From Variovorax sp. J22G73 (GTDB lineage: Bacteria > Pseudomonadota > Gammaproteobacteria > Burkholderiales > Burkholderiaceae_C), in NCBI RefSeq assembly GCF_030317035.1, contig NZ_JASZYK010000001.1, forward strand, positions 1,612,001 through 1,676,000: a stretch of DNA of 64,000 nt. The letters run 5' to 3'. Position 1 is the first letter of the stretch. Each line of letters starts with the position of its first letter. The translations under genes were made by a program, and so were the position numbers. A model generated the notes under the pieces. The model did no database searches and was not told the origin of the DNA. It was given only the letters and a program-made list of their open reading frames with translations. This document shows, one piece after another, positions 46,600 through 59,762 of the stretch.

Positions 46600-47832
46600 T
46601 TGAAGTTCGCTCTGAAAATCGCTGCCGCTGCCGTCATTGCGGCCACCGCCACCGGTGCCCTCGCCCAGAAGGGTGAAACCGTCAAGATCGCATGGCTCGA
46701 CCCGCTGTCGGGCCTGATGGCCGCGGTCGGGACCAACCAGCTCAAGACCTTCCAGTTCTTCGCCGAGGAGTTCAACAAGAAGAACGCCGCCGGCGTGAAG
46801 TTCGAGATCATCGGCATCGACAACAAGCTCAGCCCGCAGGAGACCACCAGCGCGCTGCGCTCGGCCCTCGACCAAGGCGCGCGCTACATCGTGCAGGGCA
46901 ACGGCTCGGGCCCGGCGCTGGCGATCATCGATGCGCTGGAGAAGAACAACGCGCGCAACCCCGGCAAGGAAGCGCTGTACCTGAACTACGCCGCGGTCGA
47001 CCCCGAGCTGACCAACGCCAAGTGCAGCTACTGGCAGTTCCGCTTCGACGCCGACACGTCCATGAAGATGGAAGCGCTGACCACCTACATGAAGGACCAG
47101 CCGGAGATCAAGAAGGTCTACATCATCGGCCAGAACTACGCGCACGGCCAGCAGGTCTCCAAGTACGCCAAGGAAGACCTGAAGGTCAAGCGCCCCGACG
47201 TGCAGATCGTCGGCGACGACCTGCATCCGCTGGCCCAGGTGCGCGACTTCGCGCCCTACATCGCCAAGATCAAGGCCTCGGGCGCCGACACGGTCATCAC
47301 GGGCAACTGGGGCTCCGACCTGGCGCTGCTCATCAAGGCGGCGAACGACTCGGGTCTGAACGTCAAGTTCTACACCTACTACGCCGTGACCACCGGCACG
47401 CCGACCGCCATGGGCGCGGCGTCCGACGGCAAGGTGTACCAGGTCGGCTACGCCCACTACAACATGGGCGGCGACATGCAGAAGTACGCCGACGACTTCA
47501 AGAAGAAGTTCAACGACGACCTCTACACCACCGACGTGTACACCGTGTTCCAGGCGCTCACCGAAGCCTTCGTGAAGACCAAGTCGACCGACCCCGTGAA
47601 GGTGGCCGCCGCCATGGAAGGCATGAAGTTCAAGAGCTTCAACGGTGACGTCGAGCTGCGCAAGACCGACCACCAGCTGCAGCAGGGCCTGTACATCGCC
47701 AAGTGGGAAAAGGCCAGCGCCAAGTACCCGTACAGCCCGGAGAACACCGGCTACACGCTGGCGCCCGTGAAGTACTACGACGCCTATGTGGCCAGCACGC
47801 CCACGAGCTGCCAGATGAAGCGTCCCTCTTAA
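46600..47832 (+). CDS. Branched-chain amino-acid-type ABC transporter substrate-binding protein (copy 2)
   Basis: Second periplasmic receptor, 410 residues, with a signal peptide ending ALA and a mature sequence nearly matching copy 1. The start is TTG 46600, chosen because AGGAG lies 8 bases upstream and the product then begins with a normal Lys-plus-hydrophobic signal. Earlier TTG starts would add non-signal residues. A strong terminator follows, so its transcript can accumulate above that of livHMGF, the usual arrangement for binding proteins. Ligand specificity probably differs slightly from copy 1. Confidence 0.93.
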   Translation: MKFALKIAAAAVIAATATGALAQKGETVKIAWLDPLSGLMAAVGTNQLKTFQFFAEEFNKKNAAGVKFEIIGIDNKLSPQETTSALRSALDQGARYIVQGNGSGPALAIIDALEKNNARNPGKEALYLNYAAVDPELTNAKCSYWQFRFDADTSMKMEALTTYMKDQPEIKKVYIIGQNYAHGQQVSKYAKEDLKVKRPDVQIVGDDLHPLAQVRDFAPYIAKIKASGADTVITGNWGSDLALLIKAANDSGLNVKFYTYYAVTTGTPTAMGAASDGKVYQVGYAHYNMGGDMQKYADDFKKKFNDDLYTTDVYTVFQALTEAFVKTKSTDPVKVAAAMEGMKFKSFNGDVELRKTDHQLQQGLYIAKWEKASAKYPYSPENTGYTLAPVKYYDAYVASTPTSCQMKRPS

Positions 47833-47857
47833 GCCGGGCAGCACGCCAACGCGGTCG

Positions 47858-47894
47858 AGGCCCGACTTCAACACTCGGGCCTTTTTCTTTTTTT
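47858..47894 (+). terminator. Terminator between the second binding protein and livH
   Basis: Perfect 8-bp stem AGGCCCGA / TCGGGCCT with a 9-base loop and a following T-rich run (one C interruption). It gives partial termination, leaving livHMGF at a lower level than the binding-protein gene. livH starts 19 bases later. Confidence 0.85.
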
Positions 47895-47912
47895 ACCTGA
47901 CACGAAAGACCG

Positions 47913-48866
47913 ATGAACGTCGAATTCTTCGTCATCTCGCTGCTCAACGGCGTGAGCTACGGCTTGCTGTTGTTCATGCTGAGTTCTGGCCTCACGCTGA
48001 TCTTCAGCATGATGGGCGTGCTCAATTTCGCGCACGCCAGCTTCTACATGCTGGGCGCCTACTTCGCCTACACGATCTCGGGCATCCTGGGCTTCTGGCC
48101 GGCGCTGTTCATCGCGCCGCTGCTGGTGTTCGCGCTGGGCGCGGCCTTCGAGCGCTACTGCCTGCGCCGCGTGCACAAGTTCGGCCACGTGCCAGAGCTG
48201 CTGGTCACCTTCGGCCTTTCGTACCTCATTCTCGAAATCGTGCAGCTGGTGTGGGGCCGCTCCACGGTGCCCTACGGGCTGCCGCAGGCGCTGCAGGGCC
48301 CGCTGTTCACGCTGTACGGCACGCAGTTCCCCAAGTCGCGCTCGTTCATCATGCTGGTGGCGGTGCTGATGCTGGTGTCGGTGTGGCTGCTGCTCACGCG
48401 CACGCGCATCGGCCTGGTCATCCAGGCGGCGCTGAAGCACCCCGACATGGTCGAGGCGCTGGGCCACAACGTGCCGCGCGTGTTCATGATGGTGTTCGGC
48501 GGCGGCGCCGCGCTGGCGGGGCTGGCGGGCGTGGTGGGTGGCAACACCTACGTCACCGAGCCGGCCATGGCGGGCTCGGTGGGTTCCATCATCTTCGTGG
48601 TGGTGGTGGTCGGCGGCATGGGGTCGCTGGCCGGGGCCTTCCTGGCCTCGCTCATCATCGGCGTGGTGCAGACCTTTGCCGTGGCCATGGACCAGTCGCT
48701 CGCGGGCGCGCTGCAGTCGCTGGGCATGGCGGTGACGGACCAGACCTTCGGCTACGAGTTGCTCAAGCTCACCATCTCGCAGGTGGCGCCCATCCTTCCG
48801 TACCTGTTCCTGGTGCTGATCCTGATCTTCCGGCCCAAGGGTCTTCTTGGAACGCGGGAGGACTGA
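47913..48866 (+). CDS. livH: Branched-chain amino-acid-type ABC permease LivH
   Basis: Inner-membrane permease of 317 residues with about eight helices. The family signature is GLLLFMLSSGLTLIFSMMG, followed by LNFAHASFYMLGAYFAY and the cytoplasmic loop with ALKHPDMVEALGHNVPRVF that meets the ATPase. It pairs with LivM. The livM start is 4 bp after the livH stop. Confidence 0.94.
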   Translation: MNVEFFVISLLNGVSYGLLLFMLSSGLTLIFSMMGVLNFAHASFYMLGAYFAYTISGILGFWPALFIAPLLVFALGAAFERYCLRRVHKFGHVPELLVTFGLSYLILEIVQLVWGRSTVPYGLPQALQGPLFTLYGTQFPKSRSFIMLVAVLMLVSVWLLLTRTRIGLVIQAALKHPDMVEALGHNVPRVFMMVFGGGAALAGLAGVVGGNTYVTEPAMAGSVGSIIFVVVVVGGMGSLAGAFLASLIIGVVQTFAVAMDQSLAGALQSLGMAVTDQTFGYELLKLTISQVAPILPYLFLVLILIFRPKGLLGTRED

Positions 48867-48870
48867 CGCG

Positions 48871-50223
48871 ATGACCACTGCAACCACACGCACGCCGGCC
48901 ACGTCTGGCAACGCCGGCAACGCTTCCTCGCCGAAGAAGTACTACCGCTTCAAGCCGCTGAACATCGGCCGCATCCTGATCTGGTCGCTGTTCGCGCTGC
49001 TGCTCATCGTGGCGCCCATGCTCTTCAAGAGCAGCCTGGCGCTGACCATGCTCTCGCAGATCGGCTACCTGATCATCATCTGCCTGAGCTACAACATCCT
49101 GCTGGGGCAGGGCGGCATGCTGAGCTTCGGGCATGCGGTGTATGTGGGGCTGGGCTCGTTCATCGCCATTCACGCGATGAACCTGGCCAGCGCCGGCAAG
49201 CTGCCGATTCCGCTGGTGCTCATTCCGCTCGTGGGCGGGCTGGGCGGCATGTTCTTCGCCGTGGTGTTCGGCTACGTGTCGACAAAGAAGTCGGGCACCA
49301 CCTTCGCGATGATCACGCTGGGCCTGGGCGAGCTGGTGGCCGCCATGGCGCTGATGTTCCCGAGCTTCTTCGGCGGCGAAGGCGGCATCACCACCAACCG
49401 CGTGTACGGCACCTCGTTCTTCGGCATCAGCTTCGGCCCGCAGAACCAGGTGTACTACCTGATCGCCGTGTACTGCTTCATCTGCACCGCGCTGATGTTC
49501 GCCTTCACCGGCACGCCGCTGGGCCGCATGCTGAACGCGGTGCGCGACAACCCGGAGCGCGTGGAGTTCATCGGCTACAACACGCAGCGCGTGCGCTACT
49601 ACGCCTTCATCATCGCGGGCTTCTTCGCGGGCATCGGCGGCGGGCTGGCGGCCATCAACTTCGAGATCGTGAACGCGGCCGACAGCCTGAACGGGCTGCG
49701 TTCGGGCAGCTACCTGCTGTTCACCTTTCTGGGTGGCGCCACCTTCTTCTTCGGGCCGATCATCGGCGCGGCGCTGCTGGTGTTCGCGCTGGTGCTGCTG
49801 TCGGAGCTCAGCAAGGCCTGGCTGCTGTACGTGGGCCTGGTGTTCCTGCTGATGGTGATGTTCGCGCCCGGCGGCGTGGCCAGCCTGATCATGATGAACG
49901 TGCGCGTGGCGCTGTTCGGCAAGATCAAGCGCTTCTACCTGCTGTACGTGGGCCTGTTCATCGGCGCGGCCATCATGCTGGCGGGCGCGGCGGCCATCGT
50001 CGAAATGATCTATCACATGCAACTCAACGCGGCGCTGGGGCCGGTGGTGCCGCTCGCCGGCCTGCAGCTGGACACCTCGTCGACCACCAGCTGGGTGGTG
50101 GCGGTGGCCTTGCTGGCGGTGGGCCTGGCCGTGTTCGAGGTGGTGCGCAGGCGCTTCGCGAAGACCTGGGGCCAGGCACAGGAAGAAATCGAAGCCGAGA
50201 TCAAGCGAAGGGAGACGGCATGA
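48871..50223 (+). CDS. livM: Branched-chain amino-acid-type ABC permease LivM with C-terminal extension
   Basis: Inner-membrane permease of 450 residues. A polar N-terminal tail (about 30 residues) precedes helices with ICLSYNILLGQGGMLSFGHA and the ATPase loop NAVRDNPERVEFIGYNTQRV. After the normal permease core there are about 100 more residues with two extra hydrophobic helices (KRFYLLYVGLFIGAAIML, and SWVVAVALLAVGLAVFEVV) and a charged tail. The start is ATG 48871 with GGAGG about 9 bases upstream. The stop overlaps livG by 4 bp. The extension is longer than in typical LivM. Confidence 0.93.
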   Translation: MTTATTRTPATSGNAGNASSPKKYYRFKPLNIGRILIWSLFALLLIVAPMLFKSSLALTMLSQIGYLIIICLSYNILLGQGGMLSFGHAVYVGLGSFIAIHAMNLASAGKLPIPLVLIPLVGGLGGMFFAVVFGYVSTKKSGTTFAMITLGLGELVAAMALMFPSFFGGEGGITTNRVYGTSFFGISFGPQNQVYYLIAVYCFICTALMFAFTGTPLGRMLNAVRDNPERVEFIGYNTQRVRYYAFIIAGFFAGIGGGLAAINFEIVNAADSLNGLRSGSYLLFTFLGGATFFFGPIIGAALLVFALVLLSELSKAWLLYVGLVFLLMVMFAPGGVASLIMMNVRVALFGKIKRFYLLYVGLFIGAAIMLAGAAAIVEMIYHMQLNAALGPVVPLAGLQLDTSSTTSWVVAVALLAVGLAVFEVVRRRFAKTWGQAQEEIEAEIKRRETA

Positions 50224-50990
50224 CCTATTCACTCGAACTCAAGGGCCTGCGCAAGAGCTTCGGCAAGACCGACATCATCCGCGGGGTCGACCTGGCGGTG
50301 AACGCGGGCGAGCGCATCGCCATCATCGGGCCGAACGGCGCGGGCAAGAGCACGCTGTTCAACCTGATCAGCGGGCGGCTCGTGCCCTCCAGCGGCGAGG
50401 TGCTGCTGAACGGCGAGCGCATCGACGGCAAGAAGCCGTACGAAATCAATCGCATGGGGTTGTCGCGCAGCTTCCAGATCACCAACATCTTCCCGAAGCT
50501 GAGCGTGTTCGAGAACCTGCGCTGCGGCGTGCTGTGGAGCCTAGGCTACAAGTACACCTTCCTGCGCTTCCTGTCGAACCTGGACGACGCCAACGAGCGC
50601 ACCGAAGAGCTCATCAAGCAGATCGGGCTGGAGAAAAAGCGCGACGTGCACGCGGTGAACCTCACCTACGCCGAGCAGCGCGCGCTGGAAATCGGCGTGA
50701 CCATTGCCGGGGGCGCCAGCGTCATCCTGCTGGACGAGCCCACGGCGGGCATGAGCAAGACCGAGACCTCGCACTTCATCTCGCTCATCAAGCACGTGAC
50801 GGTCGGCAAGACGCTGCTCACGGTGGAGCACGACATGGGCGTGGTGTTCGGCCTGGCCGACAAGATCGCGGTGGTGGTGTACGGCGAAGTCATCGCTTTC
50901 GACACGCCGGCCGCCGTGCGCGCCAACGCGCGCGTGCAAGAGGCCTACCTCGGCTCATCGGTGGCTGATGCACAGGGAGCGGGACACTGA
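50220..50990 (+). CDS. livG: Branched-chain amino-acid-type ABC ATPase LivG
   Basis: Nucleotide-binding subunit of 256 residues. The Walker A is canonical (IIGPNGAGKST), the Walker B is VILLDEPTAGM, and the switch His is in LLTVEHDM. The ABC signature is weak (LTYAEQRALEIG where LSGGQ is normal). It energises import together with LivF. It overlaps livM and is followed by livF without a gap. See the finding on paired degenerate motifs. Confidence 0.95.
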   Translation: MTYSLELKGLRKSFGKTDIIRGVDLAVNAGERIAIIGPNGAGKSTLFNLISGRLVPSSGEVLLNGERIDGKKPYEINRMGLSRSFQITNIFPKLSVFENLRCGVLWSLGYKYTFLRFLSNLDDANERTEELIKQIGLEKKRDVHAVNLTYAEQRALEIGVTIAGGASVILLDEPTAGMSKTETSHFISLIKHVTVGKTLLTVEHDMGVVFGLADKIAVVVYGEVIAFDTPAAVRANARVQEAYLGSSVADAQGAGH

Positions 50991-50991
50991 C

Positions 50992-51687
50992 ATGCTGAAG
51001 CTTCAAGACATCCACGCCTACTACGGCAAGAGCCATGTGCTGCATGGCGTTTCCTTCGACGTGAACCCGGGCGAGATCGTCGCGCTGCTGGGGCGCAACG
51101 GCTCGGGCCGCTCGACCACGGCCAAGGCCATCATGGGCCTGGTGCATGCCGAGGGCGGCCTGCACTGGAAGGGGCAGGACATCCTGCGCCGCAAGGCCTA
51201 CGAGATCGCGCACTTCGGCATCGGCTACGTGCCCGAGAACCGCGACATCTTCCCCAAGCTCACGGTGCACCAGAACCTGCTGCTGGGGCAGAAGGGCACG
51301 GGCAAGGGCAGCCGCTGGCAGTTCGACGACATGTACGGCATGTTCCCGCGCCTGAAGGAGCGCCAGCACACCGAGGCCGGCGTGCTCTCGGGCGGCGAGC
51401 AGCAGATGCTCACGCTGTGCCGCACGCTCATGGGCGACCCCGACCTGATCATCATCGACGAGCCCACCGAAGGGCTGGCGCCGAAGATCGTCGAGCTGGT
51501 GGGGCAGTACCTGCGCACGCTGAAGGACAAGGGCATCTCGGTGCTGCTGATCGAGCAGAAGCTCACCATCGCCATGCAGATCTCCGACCGCGCGCTCGTC
51601 ATGGGCCACGGCAGCATCGTGTTCGACGGCACGCCCGACAGCCTGCGCGCCGACGCGACCACGCGCAAGGAATGGCTCGAGGTCTGA
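50992..51687 (+). CDS. livF: Branched-chain amino-acid-type ABC ATPase LivF (Walker A Lys replaced by Arg)
   Basis: Nucleotide-binding subunit of 231 residues. Walker A reads LLGRNGSGRST, with Arg where the invariant Lys should be. The ABC signature is normal (VLSGGEQQML) and the Walker B is intact (LIIIDEPTEGL). ATG 50992 sits just after the livG stop; an in-frame ATG 24 bases earlier (50968) lies inside livG and is less likely. Apart from Walker A the protein looks functional, and the gene is undamaged. Confidence 0.94.
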   Translation: MLKLQDIHAYYGKSHVLHGVSFDVNPGEIVALLGRNGSGRSTTAKAIMGLVHAEGGLHWKGQDILRRKAYEIAHFGIGYVPENRDIFPKLTVHQNLLLGQKGTGKGSRWQFDDMYGMFPRLKERQHTEAGVLSGGEQQMLTLCRTLMGDPDLIIIDEPTEGLAPKIVELVGQYLRTLKDKGISVLLIEQKLTIAMQISDRALVMGHGSIVFDGTPDSLRADATTRKEWLEV

Positions 51688-51701
51688 TCGCCTGCGCGGG
51701 G

Positions 51702-51719
51702 TCCGGGCCGCGCCCCGGA
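51702..51719 (+). terminator. Weak stem-loop after livF
   Basis: TCCGGG (51702-51707) pairs with CCCGGA (51714-51719) around a 6-base loop, 15 bases after the livF stop. There is no T-run, so termination would be weak or factor-dependent. Confidence 0.35.
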
Positions 51720-51760
51720 TTCCTGCCTCGCCCCCTTGTCCCGGCAGCGACTGCATGCCA

Positions 51761-51788
51761 TTGTTGCGTCGCGACAAACGCCTAGAAT
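51761..51788 (+). promoter_or_regulatory. Candidate sigma-70 promoter of the beta-oxidation genes
   Basis: TTGTTG (51761-51766) and TAGAAT (51783-51788) are separated by 16 bp, about 60 bp before the ATG of the bifunctional beta-oxidation gene at 51849. An AT-rich 7-bp stem (GAAAAAG 51794-51800 with CTTTTTC 51811-51817) follows in the leader. Confidence 0.45.
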
Positions 51789-51848
51789 CCCCCGAAAAAG
51801 AACACTCGTGCTTTTTCTTCTTTTTCTTCACACACCAAGGAACGCAGC

Positions 51849-53954
<2,106 letters not shown>

Positions 53955-53983
53955 GACGGAAAAGAAAAGGGTCGAGACCGCCC

Positions 53984-55459
53984 ATGTTGAAACGCATCTT
54001 CCTCGGGCTGCTGCTGGCAATCGTGTTGCTGGTGGCCGCCGTGGCGGTCAAGACCTGGACCACGCCATCGCAGCAACTGGCGGTGGCGCCCGCACCCAAG
54101 CTGGACGTCGACCTGCAGGCGGCCGCCAAGCGGCTGTCCACCGCGATCACGTTCCGCACGGTGTCGGGCTTGGACGACCCGGCCGCCAACGCGGCCGAGT
54201 TCGACAAGCTGCACGCCTTCCTGGCGCAGCAGTTCCCCAAGGTGCACGCCACCCTGAAGAAGGAAGTGGTGGGCAACAAGGCGCTGCTCTACACATGGGC
54301 CGGCACCGACCCGCAGGCCAAGCCCATCGCCTTGATGGCGCACCAGGACATGGTGCCCATCGCCCCTGGCACCGAGAAGGCCTGGACGGTCGACCCCTTC
54401 GCCGGCGAGATCAAGGACGGCTTCATCTGGGGCCGCGGCACGCTCGACAACAAGAGCAATCTTTTCGCGCAGATGGAAGCCATCGAGCTGCTCATCGGCG
54501 CCGGCTTCAAGCCGAAGCAGACCGTCTACCTCGTGACGGGCGACGACGAGGAAGTGAGCGGCCTGCGCGGCGCGCTGCCCATCGCCGAGCTGCTCAAGTC
54601 GCGCAACGTGCGCCTGGACTGGGTGCTCGACGAAGGCCTGCTGGTGCTCGACGGCGTGCTGCCGGGCCTGAGCAAGCCCGCGGCGCTGATCGGCCTGGCG
54701 GAGAAGGGCTACGGCACCTTCTTCCTGTCGCTGGACACCGCCCCCGGCCATTCGTCGATGCCGCCGCAGCACAGCGCCATCGGCAGCATGAGCGCGGCGC
54801 TGGCACGGCTCGAAGCCAACCCCATGCCCGGTGGCATCCAGGGCGTGGCGGGCCAGATGTTCGGCGCGCTGGCACCCGAGATGAGCGGCATCAACCGCGT
54901 GATGCTGTCCAACCTGTGGCTCACCGAGCCGCTGGTGCGCGGCCAGCTCGAGAAGAGCCCGAGCAGCAACGCCATGCTGCGCACCACCACCGCGCTGACC
55001 ATCGTGCGCGCGGGCAACAAGGACAACGTGCTGCCCGGGCGCGCCGAGGCGGCTGTCAACTTCCGCATCCTGCCGGGCGACACGCTGGCCAGCACCGAGG
55101 CGCACCTGCGCCGCGCGCTGGGCAACGACGACATCAAGATCAAGCAATACCCCGGCAACGCCGAGCCTTCGCCGGTGTCGTCCACCGACAGCACCGGCTA
55201 CCGCGCCATCCAGCAGGCCGTGCGCCAGAGCTTTCCCGATGCGGTGGTGGCCCCCGGGCTCATGACCGCCGCGACCGACTCGCGCCACTTCAGCCTGGTG
55301 AGCGACGCCGTCTTCCGCTTCTCGCCGTTTCGCGTGAAGGCCGAGGACCTGGCGCGTTTCCACGGCAACAACGAACGCCTGGCCATCTCGAACTACGGCG
55401 AGATGATCGGCTTCTATCACCAGCTCCTGAGCAACACCAACGCTGCTCCGGCGCAATGA
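53984..55459 (+). CDS. M20-family peptidase/deacylase with N-terminal anchor
   Basis: Zinc metalloenzyme of 491 residues. A single N-terminal helix ([18 protein letters not shown]) anchors or exports it. The metal-binding pattern of M20 is seen: LMAHQDMVP (His, Asp), [11 protein letters not shown] (Asp), TGDDEEVSG (Glu pair). The last metal-binding His is near DSRHFSL. The dimerisation insert contains APGHSSMPP. It resembles PM20D1-type N-acyl amino-acid hydrolases. A role releasing fatty acid or amino acid for the neighbouring genes is plausible; the substrate is unknown. Confidence 0.88.
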   Translation: MLKRIFLGLLLAIVLLVAAVAVKTWTTPSQQLAVAPAPKLDVDLQAAAKRLSTAITFRTVSGLDDPAANAAEFDKLHAFLAQQFPKVHATLKKEVVGNKALLYTWAGTDPQAKPIALMAHQDMVPIAPGTEKAWTVDPFAGEIKDGFIWGRGTLDNKSNLFAQMEAIELLIGAGFKPKQTVYLVTGDDEEVSGLRGALPIAELLKSRNVRLDWVLDEGLLVLDGVLPGLSKPAALIGLAEKGYGTFFLSLDTAPGHSSMPPQHSAIGSMSAALARLEANPMPGGIQGVAGQMFGALAPEMSGINRVMLSNLWLTEPLVRGQLEKSPSSNAMLRTTTALTIVRAGNKDNVLPGRAEAAVNFRILPGDTLASTEAHLRRALGNDDIKIKQYPGNAEPSPVSSTDSTGYRAIQQAVRQSFPDAVVAPGLMTAATDSRHFSLVSDAVFRFSPFRVKAEDLARFHGNNERLAISNYGEMIGFYHQLLSNTNAAPAQ

Positions 55460-55499
55460 CGACAACCTCTTTTCCCTTCCATCTTCAAAGGACCTCACC

Positions 55500-56675
55500 A
55501 TGACCAGCGCCGTCATCGTTTCCACCGCCCGCACGCCGCTCGCGAAGAGCTGGAAGGGTGCCTTCAACATGACGCACGGCGCCACGCTGGGCGGCCATGC
55601 CGTGCAGCACGCGGTGCAGCGCGCCGGCATCGACCCCGCCTCGGTGGACGACGTGATCATGGGTTGCGCCACGCCCGAAGGCGCGACCGGCTCCAACATC
55701 GCGCGCCAGATCGCGCTGCGCGCCGGCCTGCCCGTCACCACCTCGGGCATGACCATCAACCGCTTCTGCTCCTCGGGCCTGCAGACCATTGCCACCGCCG
55801 CGCAACGCATCATCGCGGGCGAGGGCGAGGTGTATGTGGCCGGCGGCGTCGAGAGCATCTCGTGCGTGCAGAACGAAGCCAACACGCACATGCTGGCCGA
55901 CCCGTGGCTCGTGAAGCACAAGCCCGAGATCTACTGGAACATGCTGCAGACGGCCGAGCAGGTCGCCAAGCGCTACAACATCGGCCGCGAAGCCATGGAC
56001 GAGTACGGCGCGCAAAGCCAGCAGCGCGCCACCGCTGCGCTGGAAGCCGGCCTCTTCAAGGCCGAGATCGCCCCCATCACCGTGCTGGCCGGCGTGGCCG
56101 ACCCCGTGCTGGGCCTGCGCACCAAGGAAGTCACCGTCGAGAACGACGAAGGCATTCGCCCCGGCACCACCAAGGAAGGCATCAGCGGCATCCGCCCGGC
56201 CATTCCCGGCGGCGTGATCTCGGCCGGCAATGCCAGCCAGTTCTCCGACGGCGGCGGCGCCTGCGTGGTGGTCGACGAGAAGTACGCCGAGCAGAAGGGC
56301 CTGAAGCCCCTGGGCCGTTTCCTCGGCTTCGCCGTGGCCGGTTGCGAGCCCGACGAGATGGGCATCGGCCCGGTCTTCGCCATTCCGAAGGTGCTCAAGC
56401 GCCTGGGCCTCACGGTCAACGACATCGACCTGTGGGAGCTGAACGAAGCCTTCGCCGTGCAGGTCATCTACTGCCGCGACAAGCTGGGCATTCCGGGCGA
56501 CCGCCTGAACGTGAACGGCGGCGCCATCGCCGTGGGCCACCCCTACGGCGTGAGCGGCCAGCGCCTGACGGGCCACGCGCTCATCGAAGGCAAGCGCCGC
56601 GGCGCGAAGAAGGTCGTGGTCACCATGTGCATCGGCGGCGGCATGGGTGCCGCGGGCGTGTTCGAGGTCCTGTAA
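55500..56675 (+). CDS. Acetyl-CoA C-acyltransferase (thiolase)
   Basis: Cleaves 3-ketoacyl-CoA with CoA, the last step of beta-oxidation, in the degradative thiolase group. It has 391 residues. The nucleophilic Cys lies in [14 protein letters not shown], the His pair region in [11 protein letters not shown] and [14 protein letters not shown], and the second Cys in [13 protein letters not shown]. All catalytic residues are present. It supplies the enzymatic step after the bifunctional enzyme. ATG 55500, with an upstream GGA-type ribosome-binding site. Confidence 0.95.
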   Translation: MTSAVIVSTARTPLAKSWKGAFNMTHGATLGGHAVQHAVQRAGIDPASVDDVIMGCATPEGATGSNIARQIALRAGLPVTTSGMTINRFCSSGLQTIATAAQRIIAGEGEVYVAGGVESISCVQNEANTHMLADPWLVKHKPEIYWNMLQTAEQVAKRYNIGREAMDEYGAQSQQRATAALEAGLFKAEIAPITVLAGVADPVLGLRTKEVTVENDEGIRPGTTKEGISGIRPAIPGGVISAGNASQFSDGGGACVVVDEKYAEQKGLKPLGRFLGFAVAGCEPDEMGIGPVFAIPKVLKRLGLTVNDIDLWELNEAFAVQVIYCRDKLGIPGDRLNVNGGAIAVGHPYGVSGQRLTGHALIEGKRRGAKKVVVTMCIGGGMGAAGVFEVL

Positions 56676-56677
56676 GC

Positions 56678-57175
56678 ATGTCCGGCTTGGGCCACGACCA
56701 CGAGGTCTCGCCCGAAGCCGGGACCGGAACCAGGGCCGCAGCTGGCGCCGCGGCCGAGGCTGTGCTGGCCTACGGCCGCCGCGTGCTGGCGTCGCAGCCG
56801 TTCAGCGTGCTGATCGGCGCCGAGCTGCATGCGCTGGCGCCCGGCCATGCCGAGATCCAGCTTCCGCTGAGCGCGCAGCTCAAGCAGCAGAACGGCTTTG
56901 CCCACGGCGGCATCGTGAGCTACATGGCCGACAACGCGCTCACCTTCGCCGGTGGCACCGCGTTGCGCGTGCCGGTGGTCACGGCCGAATTCAAGATCAA
57001 CTACGTGCGGCCGGCGCTCGGCGAGCGGCTCGTCGCGCGTGCCCGGGCCGTGCACACCGGCAGCTCGCAGGCCGTGTGCACCTGCGAGGTGTTCGTGGTG
57101 AACGACGGCGCCGAGAAGCTCTGCGCGCTGGCGCAGGGCACCATCGCCAGGCTGCCCGATTCCCCGAAAAAGTAG
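56678..57175 (+). CDS. PaaI-type hotdog thioesterase (first copy)
   Basis: Hotdog-fold acyl-CoA thioesterase of 165 residues. The central segment QQNGFAHGGIVSYMADNAL carries the conserved Gly-rich turn and acid, with the Asp in YMADNAL. A preceding Ala-rich N-terminal tail is unusual in length. ATG 56678 follows the thiolase stop by 2 bases, so it is co-translated. It probably hydrolyses stalled acyl-CoA. The family fits PaaI/YdiI, not the tandem-hotdog type. Confidence 0.85.
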   Translation: MSGLGHDHEVSPEAGTGTRAAAGAAAEAVLAYGRRVLASQPFSVLIGAELHALAPGHAEIQLPLSAQLKQQNGFAHGGIVSYMADNALTFAGGTALRVPVVTAEFKINYVRPALGERLVARARAVHTGSSQAVCTCEVFVVNDGAEKLCALAQGTIARLPDSPKK

Positions 57176-57233
57176 CCACGTAGCCAAGCAGCCGCCCACA
57201 AGGCGCGGCGCAACCCGCAAGAAGAGACACACC

Positions 57234-59095
<1,862 letters not shown>

Positions 59096-59096
<1 letters not shown>

Positions 59097-59371
59097 TGGC
59101 CATCAACAATCCGCCGAACCCCACTCCCGACCAGAAGAACACGCCGCCCGCCGCCACGCCGGCAATGCAGGCCAAGCCGCCAAAGCCACATGCCCGGCTC
59201 GAGAAGTGGATCTGGATCCTGATCTACGGCGGCCTGTTCGTGCTGATCCTGGGCATTGCCACCGGCCGCACCGACGCCACGCTGGGCTGGTCGATTGCCG
59301 TGCCCGGCGCCATCGTCGCGCTGGTGGGCTTCGCGCTCATCTACGTGCGCTCGCGGCTGCCCAACAAGTAA
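59096..59371 (+). CDS. Small two-helix membrane protein of unknown function
   Basis: Protein of 91 residues with a Pro-rich head (about 35 residues) and two hydrophobic helices (WIWILIYGGLFVLILGIAT, and WSIAVPGAIVALVGFALIYV) joined by a short Asp/Arg-containing loop, with a charged end (RSRLPNK). I do not recognise a family. ATG 59096 shares its first base with the stop of the acyl-CoA dehydrogenase gene (TGATG), so translation is coupled. It might anchor the dehydrogenase or its electron acceptor to the membrane; this is speculation. Confidence 0.68.
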
Positions 59372-59407
59372 GCAGAGACAAGAGACGAAAGACAAGAAGG
59401 CCCCGCC

Positions 59408-59710
59408 ATGCTCAAGCACATCGTGATGTGGAAGTTCAAGGAACACGCCGAAGGCGCCGACAAGGCGACCAACCTGCGCAAGGCGAAGGCCCTGCTCGAC
59501 GCCTGCGCCAAGCTGTCGCCCGGCACGCACCGCTTCGAGGTGGCCATTGCCCAGCCCGGGCTCGAGGCCACCTACGACCTGGTGCTGTATTCGGAGTTCA
59601 CCGACGCCGCCGCGCTCGCGGCCTATGCGGACCACCCGCAGCACGTGGCGCTCAAGCCCTTCATCGGCGCGGTCCGTGAAGCGCGCCAGTGCATGGACTA
59701 CGAGACCTGA
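59408..59710 (+). CDS. Dabb-domain protein (stress-response A/B-barrel)
   Basis: Ferredoxin-like alpha/beta barrel of 100 residues. Typical Dabb segments are MLKHIVMWKFKEHAEG at the start, YDLVLYSEFTDAAALAAYADH and HVALKPFIGAV with the conserved H-P. Such small dimers often lie in catabolic operons and have been reported as stress-induced or catalytic in a few cases. Its role here is unknown. It lies between the membrane protein and the SDR on the same strand. Confidence 0.83.
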   Translation: MLKHIVMWKFKEHAEGADKATNLRKAKALLDACAKLSPGTHRFEVAIAQPGLEATYDLVLYSEFTDAAALAAYADHPQHVALKPFIGAVREARQCMDYET

Positions 59711-59762
59711 ACCCGCCGAACCTGCCAACCCCGACATTCCCAGACAACGGAGACAACGCACC

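Noticed and set aside
50992..51687. LivF as a pseudogene because of Walker A Arg
   Set aside because: The frame, signature, Walker B and switch regions are intact, and the weak LivG signature matches the same site, so this looks like a selected asymmetry and not decay.
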